NCBI RefSeq assembly: GCF_030348945.1
Contig: NZ_JAUCEN010000002.1
Location: forward strand, 1,488,001 to 1,552,000
Direction of reading: 5' to 3'
Length of the DNA stretch: 64,000 nucleotides
Source: Peribacillus sp. ACCC06369
Lineage (GTDB): Bacteria; Bacillota; Bacilli; Bacillales; DSM-1321
In this document: in pieces, positions 1-9,164 of the stretch
Layout of the letters: each line of letters opens with the position of its first letter
Numbering within the stretch: position 1 is the first letter of the stretch
Made by a program: the position numbers and the translations under genes
Notes under the pieces: generated by a model
What the model was told of the DNA's origin: nothing
Databases searched by the model: none
The model's input: the letters and a program-made list of their open reading frames with translations, nothing else

Positions 1-109
1 TAGTTATTTATATGAAAATGAAGCCCTATTATAGTAAGACGATTCATGTATACAATCGCTTAAAATGTGTAACGATAAGCAGAAATGATGCGCTTGGAGG
101 AGACATATT

Positions 110-337
110 TTGAGCACGTACATCTGGATTCTAATCATGATCGTTACTGTAATGGCGTTATATCTGCTCTTTTATACTTATTCTGTAGCAAGGGCACAGA
201 AAGTGAAAGCCAGATATGATTCGACTATCGATGATTCAGTTAAAGAACATCCTTATTTAAAGAACCCGATATTCGTTTCACTTTTTGTTGGAACGATTTT
301 GGTTGCCGGTTTTATTTTGTACTATGCTTTTCAATGA
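110..337 (+). CDS. small two-helix membrane protein of unknown function
   Basis: A 75-residue protein with a hydrophobic helix at about residues 5-25, a charged middle segment, and a second helix at about 52-73, so it should sit in the cytoplasmic membrane with a short loop. The start is TTG, supported by a GGAGG ribosome site nine bases upstream. It is followed directly by an intrinsic terminator and looks monocistronic. I do not recognise the family; nothing in the sequence points to a catalytic role. Confidence 0.7.
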   Translation: MSTYIWILIMIVTVMALYLLFYTYSVARAQKVKARYDSTIDDSVKEHPYLKNPIFVSLFVGTILVAGFILYYAFQ

Positions 338-343
338 TCGTAA

Positions 344-378
344 GAAGGAGATTTCAATATCATGAAATCTTCTTTTTT
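344..378 (+). terminator. intrinsic terminator
   Basis: Hairpin with arms GAAGGAGATTTCA and TGAAATCTTC followed by a run of six T; it ends the small membrane-protein transcript. Confidence 0.8.
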
Positions 379-518
379 ATTGTGAAGAATAGGCAATAGC
401 ATCAAGATCTCGAGGATAATATGATTTTGTAGTTTGGCTTTGTTCTTGACGGGTAATGAAAGACATAGGCAGAAATCCGAACCATTAGGAGAAATTCTTT
501 TACTAGGAGATGATTGGA

Positions 519-998
519 ATGAGTAAATATTTAGTTGCATGTCTTGCCAGTGTCCTTTTATTTTTAGGAGGAGGGTTCACAGCTTCAGCGGAGGGCTTAC
601 ATAGAGAGGAAGTACTATCTTTAGTACGAGCTGCAGCGGAGAATCAAGGTTCGATCAGTGAGGAAGTTCGTACGAAGGAAGAGATTGAAGGGAAGTTGGA
701 TACACATTTCACAGGTGAGTTCATCGAGAAGTTTGTTAAATCGAATGTAGTGAAAGTCGATGGCGGTTATACCGCATTTGGTTCAGACTTCGCTCCCTAT
801 TATATCCCATTTTTCAGTTACGATAAGAATACGGAAATAGTATATGGGAAAAACGGCGAGTTCATTTATGTTCAAGAGGAATTCAAAGACACAGGGGACG
901 GACCTGTATCTATGGGTAAGCATCTTGAATCAGTTACATTGAAAAAGGAAGATGACGTTTGGAAGGTAATGGACGTAAAGTATGAAGTGAAAAAATGA
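519..998 (+). CDS. secreted DUF3993-like protein
   Basis: About 159 residues. The N-terminus is a classical signal peptide: a short basic start, a hydrophobic core around LACLASVLLFLGGG and an Ala-x-Ala type site near TASAEG, so the mature protein is probably exported. The rest is acidic, with an alpha/beta pattern resembling the Bacillus DUF3993 family; that assignment is from memory and only moderate. The ATG at 519 is preferred over the ATG at 510 because the AGGAG ribosome site would be only a few bases from the earlier codon. Monocistronic; function unknown. Confidence 0.6.
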   Translation: MSKYLVACLASVLLFLGGGFTASAEGLHREEVLSLVRAAAENQGSISEEVRTKEEIEGKLDTHFTGEFIEKFVKSNVVKVDGGYTAFGSDFAPYYIPFFSYDKNTEIVYGKNGEFIYVQEEFKDTGDGPVSMGKHLESVTLKKEDDVWKVMDVKYEVKK

Positions 999-1054
999 AA
1001 TAAGGTACTTTAAAAGAAAGTATTTCAAAATTGAAAAGTATGGAGACTAAAATG

Positions 1055-1092
1055 AAAAAGTCTAGAGGAGGAAAAGCTTCTCTAGACTTTTT
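1055..1092. terminator. bidirectional terminator
   Basis: Arms AAAAAGTCTAGAG and CTCTAGACTTTTT form a near-perfect hairpin with A and T tracts on both sides, serving the convergent secreted protein (+) and glutaredoxin (-). Confidence 0.85.
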
Positions 1093-1093
1093 G

Positions 1094-1327
1094 TTATATA
1101 TTCAGTTCTTTCTTTATTTCGTCCAGTTCAAAACCAATGATGGCTTTCCCATCGATTACGACCGTTGGTGTGGAATAGGCGCCGTATTTATTCGTTAGTT
1201 CTTTACGTGCATGTCCATCTGCTTTAATATCTTTTTCTTTGTATACGACATTATTATCATCAAAGAACATTTTCATGATTTTGCAGGGAGGGCAATCAGG
1301 TTGGGTATAAAGCGTAACGTCTTTCAT
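1094..1327 (-). CDS. glutaredoxin-family thiol-disulfide protein
   Basis: A 77-residue single thioredoxin fold. The redox motif CPPC lies at about residues 12-15 (YTQPDCPPCK), and the cis-proline segment STPTVVID at about 52-59 is typical of NrdH/glutaredoxin-like proteins, followed by a G-F/E helix. It probably reduces disulfides or acts as a small electron donor in the cytosol. Length matches the minimal glutaredoxin family. It stands alone on the minus strand between a bidirectional terminator and the MBL gene; its partner cannot be read from context. Confidence 0.8.
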   Translation of the reverse strand: MKDVTLYTQPDCPPCKIMKMFFDDNNVVYKEKDIKADGHARKELTNKYGAYSTPTVVIDGKAIIGFELDEIKKELNI

Positions 1328-1420
1328 TTCATTCCTCCATGTATGCTTTAGGTAGGGTTTACTTTTTCATTATAGAGAATGCCAAGACATTTGAATAGGA
1401 AAAGACCTTAAAGGACCCTC

Positions 1421-2380
1421 CTACCTATCCTTTTCCTGCTTTACTAGATAGTCTATCAAACCCATGGAGCAAACATTTAGGTCCATGGCAATTATTTCAA
1501 AAACAGGATGATCGGTGGTGATTCCTTTTTCGCCTAAATGAATCGCGACTTCCGTGAAAATATTTTTACTGGTTGCTGCCACTTGTTCCTCAAAGCTAGC
1601 AAATTCCCTATATGCCGATTTGGCAGTCTCCACAAATTTGGGCAGCCAGTAATGAAGTTGTTTATATACTTCCTTAGGATTTTCCGATACCCCGTAATGG
1701 CCAAAATATATACGCTCGACGCCGATGCTCTCGTACAATTCCGCTGCAGCAAGCATCGCATCTGGGTTAAATTGGTTTGGTGATGTGGACGGTAAGTAAA
1801 ATTCGAAACCTTCTTCATCGAGTTCACGATAATAGATGCCTACGGTGTCACCTGAAAACATGCCTTTTGAAACGGAATCGAAAATGCTTAAATGATGGTT
1901 TGCGTGTCCTGGGGTGTCATAAAAGGTCAATGAGGAATTATCACTTGTTTTTAGGGAATCCCCATCATGTTTAGTAAGCATTCTATCAAATGGTATAGGT
2001 AAAATCGGATCGAAAAGCTCGTCGAAATCTTCACCATAGACCGCTTTAGCCCCAGCGATCAAACGTGTTGGGTCTTCTAGATGCCGTGCACCTTTTGGAT
2101 GGACGATCACTTTGGCATTCGGACAATGCTCTAAAAAAAGTCCGGCTCCACCTGCATGGTCCAAATGAATATGGGTAAGAATGATATATGTAATATCCAC
2201 GAGGGCGATTCCCAAATCTTCGAGCCCTTTCATTAAGTGGGGGATGGAAGGGCTGGCGGAAGTTTCGACTAAAGTGATTTCTTTATCGGCAATTACATAT
2301 GTTCCTGTACGATTTCTTCTATCCAAATCAAAACCATCAATCAATGAAATGCGATAACCAAGTTCACTAATATTTCCCAA
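1421..2380 (-). CDS. MBL-fold metallo-hydrolase
   Basis: 319 residues. The zinc-binding motif THIHLDHAGGAG is at about residues 69-80, with further ligands in DTPGHANHH (about 155-163), SGDT (about 177) and FGHYG (about 226), all typical of a two-metal MBL hydrolase such as the glyoxalase II/lactonase group. The C-terminal third is helical and probably shapes the substrate pocket. The substrate cannot be assigned. Monocistronic on the minus strand. Confidence 0.8.
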   Translation of the reverse strand: MGNISELGYRISLIDGFDLDRRNRTGTYVIADKEITLVETSASPSIPHLMKGLEDLGIALVDITYIILTHIHLDHAGGAGLFLEHCPNAKVIVHPKGARHLEDPTRLIAGAKAVYGEDFDELFDPILPIPFDRMLTKHDGDSLKTSDNSSLTFYDTPGHANHHLSIFDSVSKGMFSGDTVGIYYRELDEEGFEFYLPSTSPNQFNPDAMLAAAELYESIGVERIYFGHYGVSENPKEVYKQLHYWLPKFVETAKSAYREFASFEEQVAATSKNIFTEVAIHLGEKGITTDHPVFEIIAMDLNVCSMGLIDYLVKQEKDR

Positions 2381-2563
2381 CAGAATCTACCCCCAGAAAT
2401 TTTTTTATGTACAAAATTCATTCCTTATTTTATTCTGTTAATAGTTCCATGTAAAGAATGAAGTTTTAAATTATTCTGAATTTATTTCAGCGTGGCTACT
2501 GGATAGAAAAGTATGGTATAGTGAAACCTATCGAAAAGGTTTTATTCAGAAAGGAGAGGGAGT

Positions 2564-2803
2564 ATGTCTCAATTACAGGGCATCCTTACCAGATTGAAAA
2601 GTCTTCAAGAGCAAGCGAAGGAATCTGAATCTGCTCAACGTTTTTTTGAAATAGATGGTGTGAAAAAGTGCCAAGTTACATATTTCAGCAAAACAGAAAT
2701 GTTCGAGCTTGAAGTATACAGTGATAAAGGGAAATCATCAAAATATCAATTCGATAATATTGATATGATTACCATTGAAATCTTTGATCTTCTTCAATCT
2801 TAA
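2564..2803 (+). CDS. ykuJ: YkuJ family protein (DUF1797)
   Basis: A 79-residue small alpha/beta protein matching B. subtilis YkuJ in length and pattern (N-terminal helix SQLQGILTRLKSLQEQ, then beta strands around CQVTYFSKTEMFELEVYS). Function is not established in the family. A strong AAAGGAGAGGG ribosome site precedes the ATG. It lies in the conserved ykuJ-ykuL-ccpC neighbourhood; ykuK is absent here. Confidence 0.85.
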   Translation: MSQLQGILTRLKSLQEQAKESESAQRFFEIDGVKKCQVTYFSKTEMFELEVYSDKGKSSKYQFDNIDMITIEIFDLLQS

Positions 2804-2811
2804 AAAATCAC

Positions 2812-2843
2812 AAAAAGCCGCCTTCCTTTGGAAGCGGCTTTTT
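2812..2843 (+). terminator. intrinsic terminator after ykuJ
   Basis: Arms AAAAGCCGC(C)TTCC and GGAAGCGGCTTTT around a TTT loop, followed by T residues. Confidence 0.9.
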
Positions 2844-2924
2844 ATTATAAATGAGGCCGTTCAATTTTCACTTTTTGAATGAAGTAGTGATTTTTACGAC
2901 ATCTTATTAATTGGAGGGATGTAA

Positions 2925-3071
2925 ATGAAAAATCCAATGGTAATATGCCCAGTATGCGGTGAGGAAAGGGAAATGGAAAATGTATTGACGGCACAATCCA
3001 ACCAAAATGTGATTTATCAATGCCCGGAATGCGGTTTTAAACAGGTTAACATTAAAACTAGTAAGGGCTAA
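2925..3071 (+). CDS. 48-aa zinc-ribbon protein
   Basis: A short ORF with two CPxCG knuckles: CPVCGEE at about residues 8-14 and CPECGF at about 33-38. These four cysteines should hold one zinc ion, as in small zinc-ribbon proteins. The ATG is preceded by TTGGAGGG at a suitable distance, and the frame is closed by TAA. It lies between the ykuJ terminator and ykuL. Function unknown; small proteins of this type are often nucleic-acid or protein binders. Confidence 0.75.
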   Translation: MKNPMVICPVCGEEREMENVLTAQSNQNVIYQCPECGFKQVNIKTSKG

Positions 3072-3193
3072 GGATCTCTTGCGAAAATCCCACAGTTTGG
3101 GATTTTATTGGTCTGGGAATGAGCCTTTTCTGCTTACATATGTTAAACTATAGAAAGAGCTGTATATAAAAACATATGGTAAGGGGTTTTAAC

Positions 3194-3631
3194 ATGATCG
3201 GTACTCATGATGGGGATTTATTGGAATCCAGCGTTAAAGACTTAATGATTTCTTCTGAACGCGTGGCCCACGTGCAGGTAACCAATAATTTAGAACATGC
3301 ACTATTGGTATTAACAAAGAGCGGTTATACGGCCATTCCTGTGTTAGATCCGATGTATAAATTGCATGGCTTAATTAGCACACCAGTCATTCTTGATTCA
3401 ATCTTGGGACTGGAACGAATTGAATTTGATAATCTTGAAAATAAAAAAGTTTCTGAAATAATGAATATAGAAATACCTCGCCTGCATATTGAAGATACAT
3501 TGACTAAGGGTGTGGAATTGTTGATTGATCATCCGTTTGTCTGTGTAGAGAATGATGATCATGTATTTGAAGGTATTTTAACGAGAAGAGCAATCTTGAA
3601 AAAAGTATTTAAACAAAATGCACCTGAATAA
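3194..3631 (+). CDS. ykuL: CBS-domain protein YkuL
   Basis: 145 residues made of a tandem CBS (Bateman) pair: first repeat about 15-75 (KDLMISSERVAHVQ... AIPVLD), second about 88-140 (VSEIMNIEIPRL... EGILTRRAILKKVF). Stand-alone CBS pairs usually bind adenine nucleotides; close relatives have been linked to c-di-AMP, but the ligand here is not known. The ATG at 3194 is chosen because AAGGGG lies just upstream; an earlier in-frame ATG at 3176 has no ribosome site. Located next to ccpC-dapH as in B. subtilis, though with an MFS gene interposed. Confidence 0.85.
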   Translation: MIGTHDGDLLESSVKDLMISSERVAHVQVTNNLEHALLVLTKSGYTAIPVLDPMYKLHGLISTPVILDSILGLERIEFDNLENKKVSEIMNIEIPRLHIEDTLTKGVELLIDHPFVCVENDDHVFEGILTRRAILKKVFKQNAPE

Positions 3632-3664
3632 ATATGTAAGGCTGAAATTGATCGTAACTTTAAG

Positions 3665-3692
3665 ACTCGCCAATTGGCGGGTTTTCTTTTTT
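3665..3692 (+). terminator. intrinsic terminator after ykuL
   Basis: Perfect palindrome CGCCAATTGGCG extended by ACT/GGT and followed by a T-rich run. It lies inside the maximal MFS reading frame, which argues for a downstream start of that gene. Confidence 0.85.
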
Positions 3693-3760
3693 TTACATAT
3701 TTGATCCAGCTGGTGGTAAAATCTATAAAAGTTATTGTTTATTTGGAAAGGATGCGGAAA

Positions 3761-5287
3761 TTGGGCCAAGCGTTGGATAGTACAAAAGTGCAGAATAAAA
3801 AATTGAAACGCCCCTTCATTTTAGCTGCCATCATGTTGGCTATGTTTATGAATGCTATTGAAGGAACGATCGTTTCAACGGCCATGCCGGCCATTGTAAG
3901 TGATTTAGGTGGTTTTTCACTTTACAGCTGGGTGTTTTCAGGTTATTTGTTAATGAACGCCGTGACAGTTCTGATATATGGAAAGCTATCGGATATTCTC
4001 GGTAGAAAACCTGTCCTATTATTTGGCATCGTTGTTTTCTTAATTGGCTCCCTTCTTTGCGGCTTTGCCAATTCCATGACGGAACTCATCATTTATCGCT
4101 TTGTACAAGGTTTTGGGGCGGGGGCTGTAGCTCCTGTAGCTTCAACGATTGTTGGTGATATCTATAAAAATGAGGAAAGGGCACGCGTTCAAGGGTACCT
4201 ATCGAGCGTTTGGGGCATTTCGGCGGTCATGGGACCAGCTTTAGGCGGCTTGCTTGTTGAATCCCTGACTTGGAAGCTTGTATTCTGGGTTAATATCCCT
4301 CTGGGCTTACTAGCCTTTATTGGAATTTGGTTTTTCCTTCATGAAAATATCGAAAAGAAAAAACGTGATATCGATTACATCGGTGCAACCCTATTGACGT
4401 TATCCATATCCACTCTTATGGTGATACTCGTAGAAGGAGGAGTAAAATGGTCATGGGCTTCAGCTCCGGTCATTTCCTTGGCATTAGTGGCCATCATCGC
4501 CTTCAGCTTATTCATTCGTCAGGAAAAGAAAGCTGCCGAACCAATGATGCCATTTGAACTCTGGCAGGAGCGCTCCATCCTGATTGCGAATCTTGTATCT
4601 TTGACTACAGGGGTTATGATGATTGGATTATCAAGTTTCCTCCCAACATTCGTACAGGGTGTGATGGAACGCTCGCCTACGGTAGCTGGTTTTACATTGA
4701 CGGCCATGTCAATCGGCTGGCCGATCGCATCAATGGTTTCAGGCAGGTTATTGATGAAAATAGGATTCAAATCTACCTCCCTCCTTGGAGGGTGCTCATT
4801 GATCCTTGGGAGTTTGATCCTCGTATGGATGAAGCCTGAAGCAGGACCCCTTATTGCTGCCATGGGATCCTTCTTTGTCGGCGTAGGGATGGGATTGACT
4901 TCTACTTCATTCATTGTCGTCATTCAAAAGACCGTCAGCTGGGAACGCAGGGGTATTGCAACAGCTTCCAATATGTTCATGCGGAATTTAGGAAATACGG
5001 TAGGTGCTGCATTACTTGGAGGAATCATGAATACGAGACTTCAAGCCTATTTAAACGAGCATGCACCAGCAGGCTCGGGGGTGACGATAGATACGGCAAA
5101 TAAGCTGTTGAACAATGAGGAACGTATGTCGCTTCCTAAAAGTGTGGTAAAGGTTTTGCAGGAAGGACTTACATTATCTTTACAGACGATTTATCTAATT
5201 GTTCTATTCTTCTCCGTTATCAGTTTCATATTACTTACGAGACTAAGAAAGAATAAGGAGGCAGGAGAGGGTAAGGCAGACTCATAA
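3761..5287 (+). CDS. MFS drug exporter, DHA2 (14-TM) type
   Basis: About 508 residues with fourteen predicted membrane helices. Motif A (GKLSDILGRKPVLL) is visible in the loop after helix 2, and GPALGGLL matches antiporter motif C. This is the DHA2 multidrug-exporter layout, coupling proton influx to drug export at the cytoplasmic membrane; the substrate is unknown. The TTG at 3761 is preferred: GGAAAGG lies nine bases upstream, and the longer frame from 3674 starts inside the ykuL terminator. An ATG at 3752 is an alternative. It interrupts the usual ykuL-ccpC adjacency, so it may be a later insertion. Confidence 0.85.
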   Translation: MGQALDSTKVQNKKLKRPFILAAIMLAMFMNAIEGTIVSTAMPAIVSDLGGFSLYSWVFSGYLLMNAVTVLIYGKLSDILGRKPVLLFGIVVFLIGSLLCGFANSMTELIIYRFVQGFGAGAVAPVASTIVGDIYKNEERARVQGYLSSVWGISAVMGPALGGLLVESLTWKLVFWVNIPLGLLAFIGIWFFLHENIEKKKRDIDYIGATLLTLSISTLMVILVEGGVKWSWASAPVISLALVAIIAFSLFIRQEKKAAEPMMPFELWQERSILIANLVSLTTGVMMIGLSSFLPTFVQGVMERSPTVAGFTLTAMSIGWPIASMVSGRLLMKIGFKSTSLLGGCSLILGSLILVWMKPEAGPLIAAMGSFFVGVGMGLTSTSFIVVIQKTVSWERRGIATASNMFMRNLGNTVGAALLGGIMNTRLQAYLNEHAPAGSGVTIDTANKLLNNEERMSLPKSVVKVLQEGLTLSLQTIYLIVLFFSVISFILLTRLRKNKEAGEGKADS

Positions 5288-5323
5288 AAGGAGCTTGCCA
5301 TTGTATGTAAAGGAAATGCGACT

Positions 5324-5380
5324 CGGAGTATCAATTGCCGGAAATATGATCGTCAAAGGATATTCACTCCGTTTCTTTTC
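5324..5380 (+). terminator. probable terminator after the MFS gene
   Basis: CGGAGT and ACTCCG form a 6-bp stem, with an adjacent ATC/GAT pairing and a large loop, followed by a T-rich tract. Weaker than the other terminators here. Confidence 0.5.
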
Positions 5381-5470
5381 CCTTGTATTATAAGCGGACT
5401 TTGTTGATAATTAAATTTAAAATAAATTAAATCATCATGCTAGGAATTAATTATCAAGAGGTTGGTGTGT

Positions 5471-6355
5471 ATGTCATTTTCGGAATTTCATTTATTATCC
5501 GTACTTGCTCAGGAAATGAATATGAGAAAAGCTGCTGAACGGTTGTTCGTTTCCCAACCGGCTTTATCACAGCGTTTACAATCAATAGAAAAGGATTGGG
5601 GTTCGAAACTGTTTCTGCGTTCACAAAAAGGGCTGTCGCTGACGCCTGCAGGAGAAGCGGTAATTCGTTTGGCCAATGAGGTTATAGAAAAAGAGGAAAA
5701 GGTCAGGGAAAGTATCCAAGCCATGGATCATGAAGTGTATGGAACTTTGAAAATAGCCTGTGCCTCGATTGTCGGTCAAAATTGGCTGCCGCAAGTATTG
5801 AAAAAGTTCGTCCAAAAATATCCGTATGCCAAAATTTCATTAATCACTGGCTGGAGCAGTGAGATTTTAAAGTCTTTGTATGAAGGACAAGTACATATTG
5901 GCATCATAAGGGGGGCCCCGGATTGGAAAGGGGTAAAGCAGCATTTATTTACTGATATGCTTTATTTGGTGGATACTGAAATGAAGGAACTGAATCAAGT
6001 GTTCGAAACGGACCGCCCATTCATTCAGTTTAAAAGCGATTCGAATTATTATCAGGAAATTCAGGACTGGTGGCATAGGCAATTTAAAACGACACCAAGA
6101 AACACCATAGTCGTGGATCAAATCGAAACATGCAAACAAATGGTGTTCAATGGTATCGGATATGCGATCCTTCCAGCCATCACATTACATGATAAAGATA
6201 CGAATGTTTTTAAAATCCCTCTTCTAGATGGACATAACCACTCAATCGAACGAGATACATGGCTTTGCGGCTATGAATCTGCCTTCCAGTTAAAGCAAGT
6301 CCAAGCATTCACGGAAGTGGTGAAAGAACATATTCGCGACCAAGGAATGTTATAG
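5471..6355 (+). CDS. ccpC: LysR-type citrate-responsive regulator CcpC
   Basis: 294 residues. An N-terminal winged helix-turn-helix (NMRKAAERLFVSQPALSQRLQSIE, given in part at about residues 17-39) is followed by the LysR effector domain. Segments such as ISLITGWSSE, IGIIRG, and VDQIETCKQM match CcpC of B. subtilis, which represses citB and citZ and responds to citrate. The ATG at 5471 sits nine bases after AGAGG; an upstream TTG lacks a ribosome site. Adjacent to dapH as in B. subtilis. Confidence 0.92.
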   Translation: MSFSEFHLLSVLAQEMNMRKAAERLFVSQPALSQRLQSIEKDWGSKLFLRSQKGLSLTPAGEAVIRLANEVIEKEEKVRESIQAMDHEVYGTLKIACASIVGQNWLPQVLKKFVQKYPYAKISLITGWSSEILKSLYEGQVHIGIIRGAPDWKGVKQHLFTDMLYLVDTEMKELNQVFETDRPFIQFKSDSNYYQEIQDWWHRQFKTTPRNTIVVDQIETCKQMVFNGIGYAILPAITLHDKDTNVFKIPLLDGHNHSIERDTWLCGYESAFQLKQVQAFTEVVKEHIRDQGML

Positions 6356-6480
6356 ATCCGCTGATGAAAATGTCAATGGGGCAGAATAATATATTAGAGT
6401 GACATTCAACTTGTCTTGCAGGCAGTTGTCTGGTAAATTTAAAACGAGTAATGATACATATTTAGGAGGTTTTTCCCGGA

Positions 6481-7191
6481 ATGAATAAAATGGATGCGAA
6501 CGAAATTATTTCTTTTATTTCAAATAGTAAAAAATCTACACCAGTAAAGGTCTATGTCAAAGGCGATTTAGAAGGCATGGATTTTGGTCCAGCTTCGAAA
6601 ACTTTCATTACAGGTAATACAGGGGTTGTATTCGGTGAGTGGTCTGAAGTCGAAGAAGCAATCAAGGCAGCGGGAACAAAAATCGAGGATTATGTTGTTG
6701 AAAATGATCGTCGTAACTCTGCCATTCCTTTATTGGACCTAAAAGGCATCAAAGCCCGTATCGAGCCTGGTGCAATAATCCGTGACCAAGTATCGATCGG
6801 TGACAACGCAGTGATCATGATGGGGGCATCAATCAATATTGGCTCGGTCATTGGTGAAGGTACTATGATTGACATGAACGCAATACTTGGCGGACGTGCT
6901 ACAGTGGGTAAAAACTGTCACGTAGGTGCAGGTGCAGTTTTGGCAGGTGTCATCGAGCCACCTTCGGCCCAACCGGTCATTTTGGAAGACGATGTTTTAA
7001 TCGGAGCTAATGCGGTCGTTCTTGAAGGTGTGAAAATCGGTCAAGGATCAGTCGTGGCAGCTGGTGCGGTTGTAACGAAAGACGTTCCGCCTTACTCCGT
7101 GGCTGCTGGTATACCGGCGAAGGTCATTAAACAAATTGATGAAAAAACCAAATCAAAAACAGAGATCATGCAAGAACTTCGTCAACTATAA
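6481..7191 (+). CDS. dapH: tetrahydrodipicolinate N-acetyltransferase
   Basis: 236 residues, identical in length to B. subtilis DapH (YkuQ). It transfers an acetyl group from acetyl-CoA to tetrahydrodipicolinate in the acetyl branch of diaminopimelate/lysine synthesis, in the cytosol. An N-terminal helical domain (about 1-80) precedes a left-handed beta-helix of hexapeptide repeats ([46 protein letters not shown]). AGGAGG lies just upstream. Forms a functional pair with dapL downstream. Confidence 0.95.
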   Translation: MNKMDANEIISFISNSKKSTPVKVYVKGDLEGMDFGPASKTFITGNTGVVFGEWSEVEEAIKAAGTKIEDYVVENDRRNSAIPLLDLKGIKARIEPGAIIRDQVSIGDNAVIMMGASINIGSVIGEGTMIDMNAILGGRATVGKNCHVGAGAVLAGVIEPPSAQPVILEDDVLIGANAVVLEGVKIGQGSVVAAGAVVTKDVPPYSVAAGIPAKVIKQIDEKTKSKTEIMQELRQL

Positions 7192-7214
7192 TTTCTTAGT
7201 GAATATTGCCTGAA

Positions 7215-7240
7215 GCGTGGATAATTATATCCACGCTTTC
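7215..7240 (+). terminator. intergenic hairpin between dapH and dapL
   Basis: Perfect 9-bp arms GCGTGGATA/TATCCACGC around ATTA, followed only by TTTCTGT. With such a weak U tract it probably attenuates or processes the mRNA rather than fully separating dapH from dapL. Confidence 0.55.
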
Positions 7241-7259
7241 TGTATAGGGAGGGAATAAT

Positions 7260-8390
7260 GTGAAAATAAATCTTTTTGCCGAGATCCGGCGTGATTTGCA
7301 TCAAATACCGGAGATAGGATTTAAAGAATTCAAGACGCAGCAATACCTATTGAATTACATAACGAATCTGGCCCAGGAGCGAATGGAAATAGAAACCTGG
7401 CGAACAGGGATATTCGTGAAAGTGAAGGGAAGGAACCCGCGGAAAATGATTGGCTACCGGGCTGATATAGATGGTCTGCCGATAAAAGAGGAAACTGGAC
7501 TGCCTTTCGCATCCAATCACGAGGAATATATGCATGCCTGCGGCCATGATTTTCATATGAGCATCGGTTTGGGTTTATTGACATATTTCACCGAAAATCC
7601 GATCGATGATGACATACTATTCATTTTCCAGCCTGCAGAAGAGGGTCCTGGCGGAGCTGAACCGATGCTTAAATCGGAAACCATGAAAAAATGGAAGCCG
7701 GATATGATCCTTGCTTTACATATTGCTCCAGAGTATCCAGTTGGAACGATTGCTGTTAAAGAAGGGCTTCTATTTGCCAATACATCTGAATTATTCATCG
7801 ATTTGAGAGGGAAAGGGGGGCATGCAGCCTATCCGCATGAAACAAAAGACATGGTCATCGCAGCCTGCTCGCTTGTAGGGCAGCTACAAACCATCGTTTC
7901 CAGGAATGTCAATCCGCTTGATTCAGCTGTCATTACAGTTGGGAAGATTACTGGAGGCACCGTTCAAAATATTATTGCGGAGACAGCGCGTTTAGAAGGC
8001 ACAATACGCACCCTTAACCCCGAATCGATGGTAAAGGTCAAGTCAAGAATAAAAGCGCTTGTGGATGGGATACAAGTTGGTTATGAGTGCTTAGCAGAAA
8101 TAGACTATGGTGCGATGTATCACCAGGTGTATAATGAAGAACGGTTGACCCGGGAATTCATGGAATTTACAGAGATGTCCAACGCTGTTCATTTACATCG
8201 CTGTACTGAAGCGATGACGGGTGAAGATTTTGGATATATGCTAAAAGAGATACCTGGCTTCATGTTTTGGCTAGGGGTTTCATCGGAATACGGATTGCAC
8301 CATGCTAAGTTAAGTCCTGATGAAAGCGCGATTGAACTCGCGATTAACCATTTAACTGAATATATAACATTTAAAGGAAATGAATCTTAA
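7260..8390 (+). CDS. dapL: N-acetyldiaminopimelate deacetylase
   Basis: 376 residues, M20/M40 metallo-amidohydrolase family. It removes acetate from N-acetyl-LL-diaminopimelate, completing the branch opened by DapH. Visible metal motifs are [10 protein letters not shown] (about 63-72), [10 protein letters not shown] (about 91-100), PAEEGPGGA (about 124-132) and a C-terminal [11 protein letters not shown]. The start is GTG, eight bases from AGGGAGGG; the ATG two bases earlier runs straight into TGA. B. subtilis calls this gene ykuR; the symbol dapL is also used for an unrelated aminotransferase in other bacteria. Confidence 0.92.
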   Translation: MKINLFAEIRRDLHQIPEIGFKEFKTQQYLLNYITNLAQERMEIETWRTGIFVKVKGRNPRKMIGYRADIDGLPIKEETGLPFASNHEEYMHACGHDFHMSIGLGLLTYFTENPIDDDILFIFQPAEEGPGGAEPMLKSETMKKWKPDMILALHIAPEYPVGTIAVKEGLLFANTSELFIDLRGKGGHAAYPHETKDMVIAACSLVGQLQTIVSRNVNPLDSAVITVGKITGGTVQNIIAETARLEGTIRTLNPESMVKVKSRIKALVDGIQVGYECLAEIDYGAMYHQVYNEERLTREFMEFTEMSNAVHLHRCTEAMTGEDFGYMLKEIPGFMFWLGVSSEYGLHHAKLSPDESAIELAINHLTEYITFKGNES

Positions 8391-8452
8391 AAAATGCTTT
8401 TTAGAACTGAACATGCTCTAAAGAGAGAACGAATGATGTTGGAGGGCTTATT

Positions 8453-9112
8453 GTGAAAAAAGAATTTGCGGTAATTGGACTTGGCCGTTTTGGAGGCAGT
8501 ATAGTCAAGACATTAGCTGAAGAAGGATTAGGGGTTCTGGCTATCGATGCAGACGAAGATCGAGTGAATGAATTTGCCAGAATAGCTTCACATGCCGTGG
8601 TAGGGGATACGACGGATGAAAATGTGCTGAGAAACATAGGCATTCGTAATTTTGATCACGTCATTGTAGCGATTGGAGAGAATATTCAAGCCAGTATATT
8701 GACGACTCTCATGCTTAAGGAACTGGGTGTCGGAAATGTTACGGTAAAAGCGCAAAATGATTATCATGAGAAGGTTCTTCGGAAAATCGGGGCAGACTTT
8801 GTGGTGCACCCCGAACGGGATATGGGGAGAAGGATTGCCCATAATATCGTCTCCAATAATATACTCGATTATTTGGAGCTTTCTGATGAACATTCCATCG
8901 TCGAAATTGTTGCAAGCCAAAAGATGAATGGAAACTCAATATTTGACCTTGATATTCGCGCTCACTATGGGTTGAACATCGTTGCGATTAAAAGAGGGAA
9001 CGAAATAAATGTCTCCCCACAGGCAAGCGATTTAATTCATAAAGGTGATATATTGATTGTCATCGGGGCCGATTCAGACATCAATCGCTTTGAAAAAAAA
9101 ATTGTGGAATAA
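8453..9112 (+). CDS. ktrC: K+ uptake gating subunit KtrC
   Basis: 219 residues. An N-terminal RCK/KTN Rossmann domain with GLGRFGGSI (about 9-17) and IDADEDRV at the end of the second strand binds adenine nucleotide; the C-terminal TrkA_C domain (about 135-219) binds c-di-AMP in family members. It forms a cytosolic octameric ring that gates a KtrB/KtrD-type membrane subunit, which is not in this window. GTG start with GGAGG seven bases upstream. The order ktrC/rnjA (convergent) matches B. subtilis. Confidence 0.92.
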   Translation: MKKEFAVIGLGRFGGSIVKTLAEEGLGVLAIDADEDRVNEFARIASHAVVGDTTDENVLRNIGIRNFDHVIVAIGENIQASILTTLMLKELGVGNVTVKAQNDYHEKVLRKIGADFVVHPERDMGRRIAHNIVSNNILDYLELSDEHSIVEIVASQKMNGNSIFDLDIRAHYGLNIVAIKRGNEINVSPQASDLIHKGDILIVIGADSDINRFEKKIVE

Positions 9113-9122
9113 GCAAGGCGTA

Positions 9123-9164
9123 TCACAAAAAAGCCCAGCCATCAATGGCTGGGCTTTTTTGTGA
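9123..9164. terminator. bidirectional terminator between ktrC and rnjA
   Basis: Arms AAAAAAGCCCAGCCA and TGGCTGGGCTTTTTT around a TCAA loop, with T tracts on both strands; serves both convergent genes. Confidence 0.95.

Noticed and set aside
4519..4923. 134-codon ORF antisense to the MFS exporter
   Set aside because: It lies wholly inside a well-supported gene and looks like a shadow frame.
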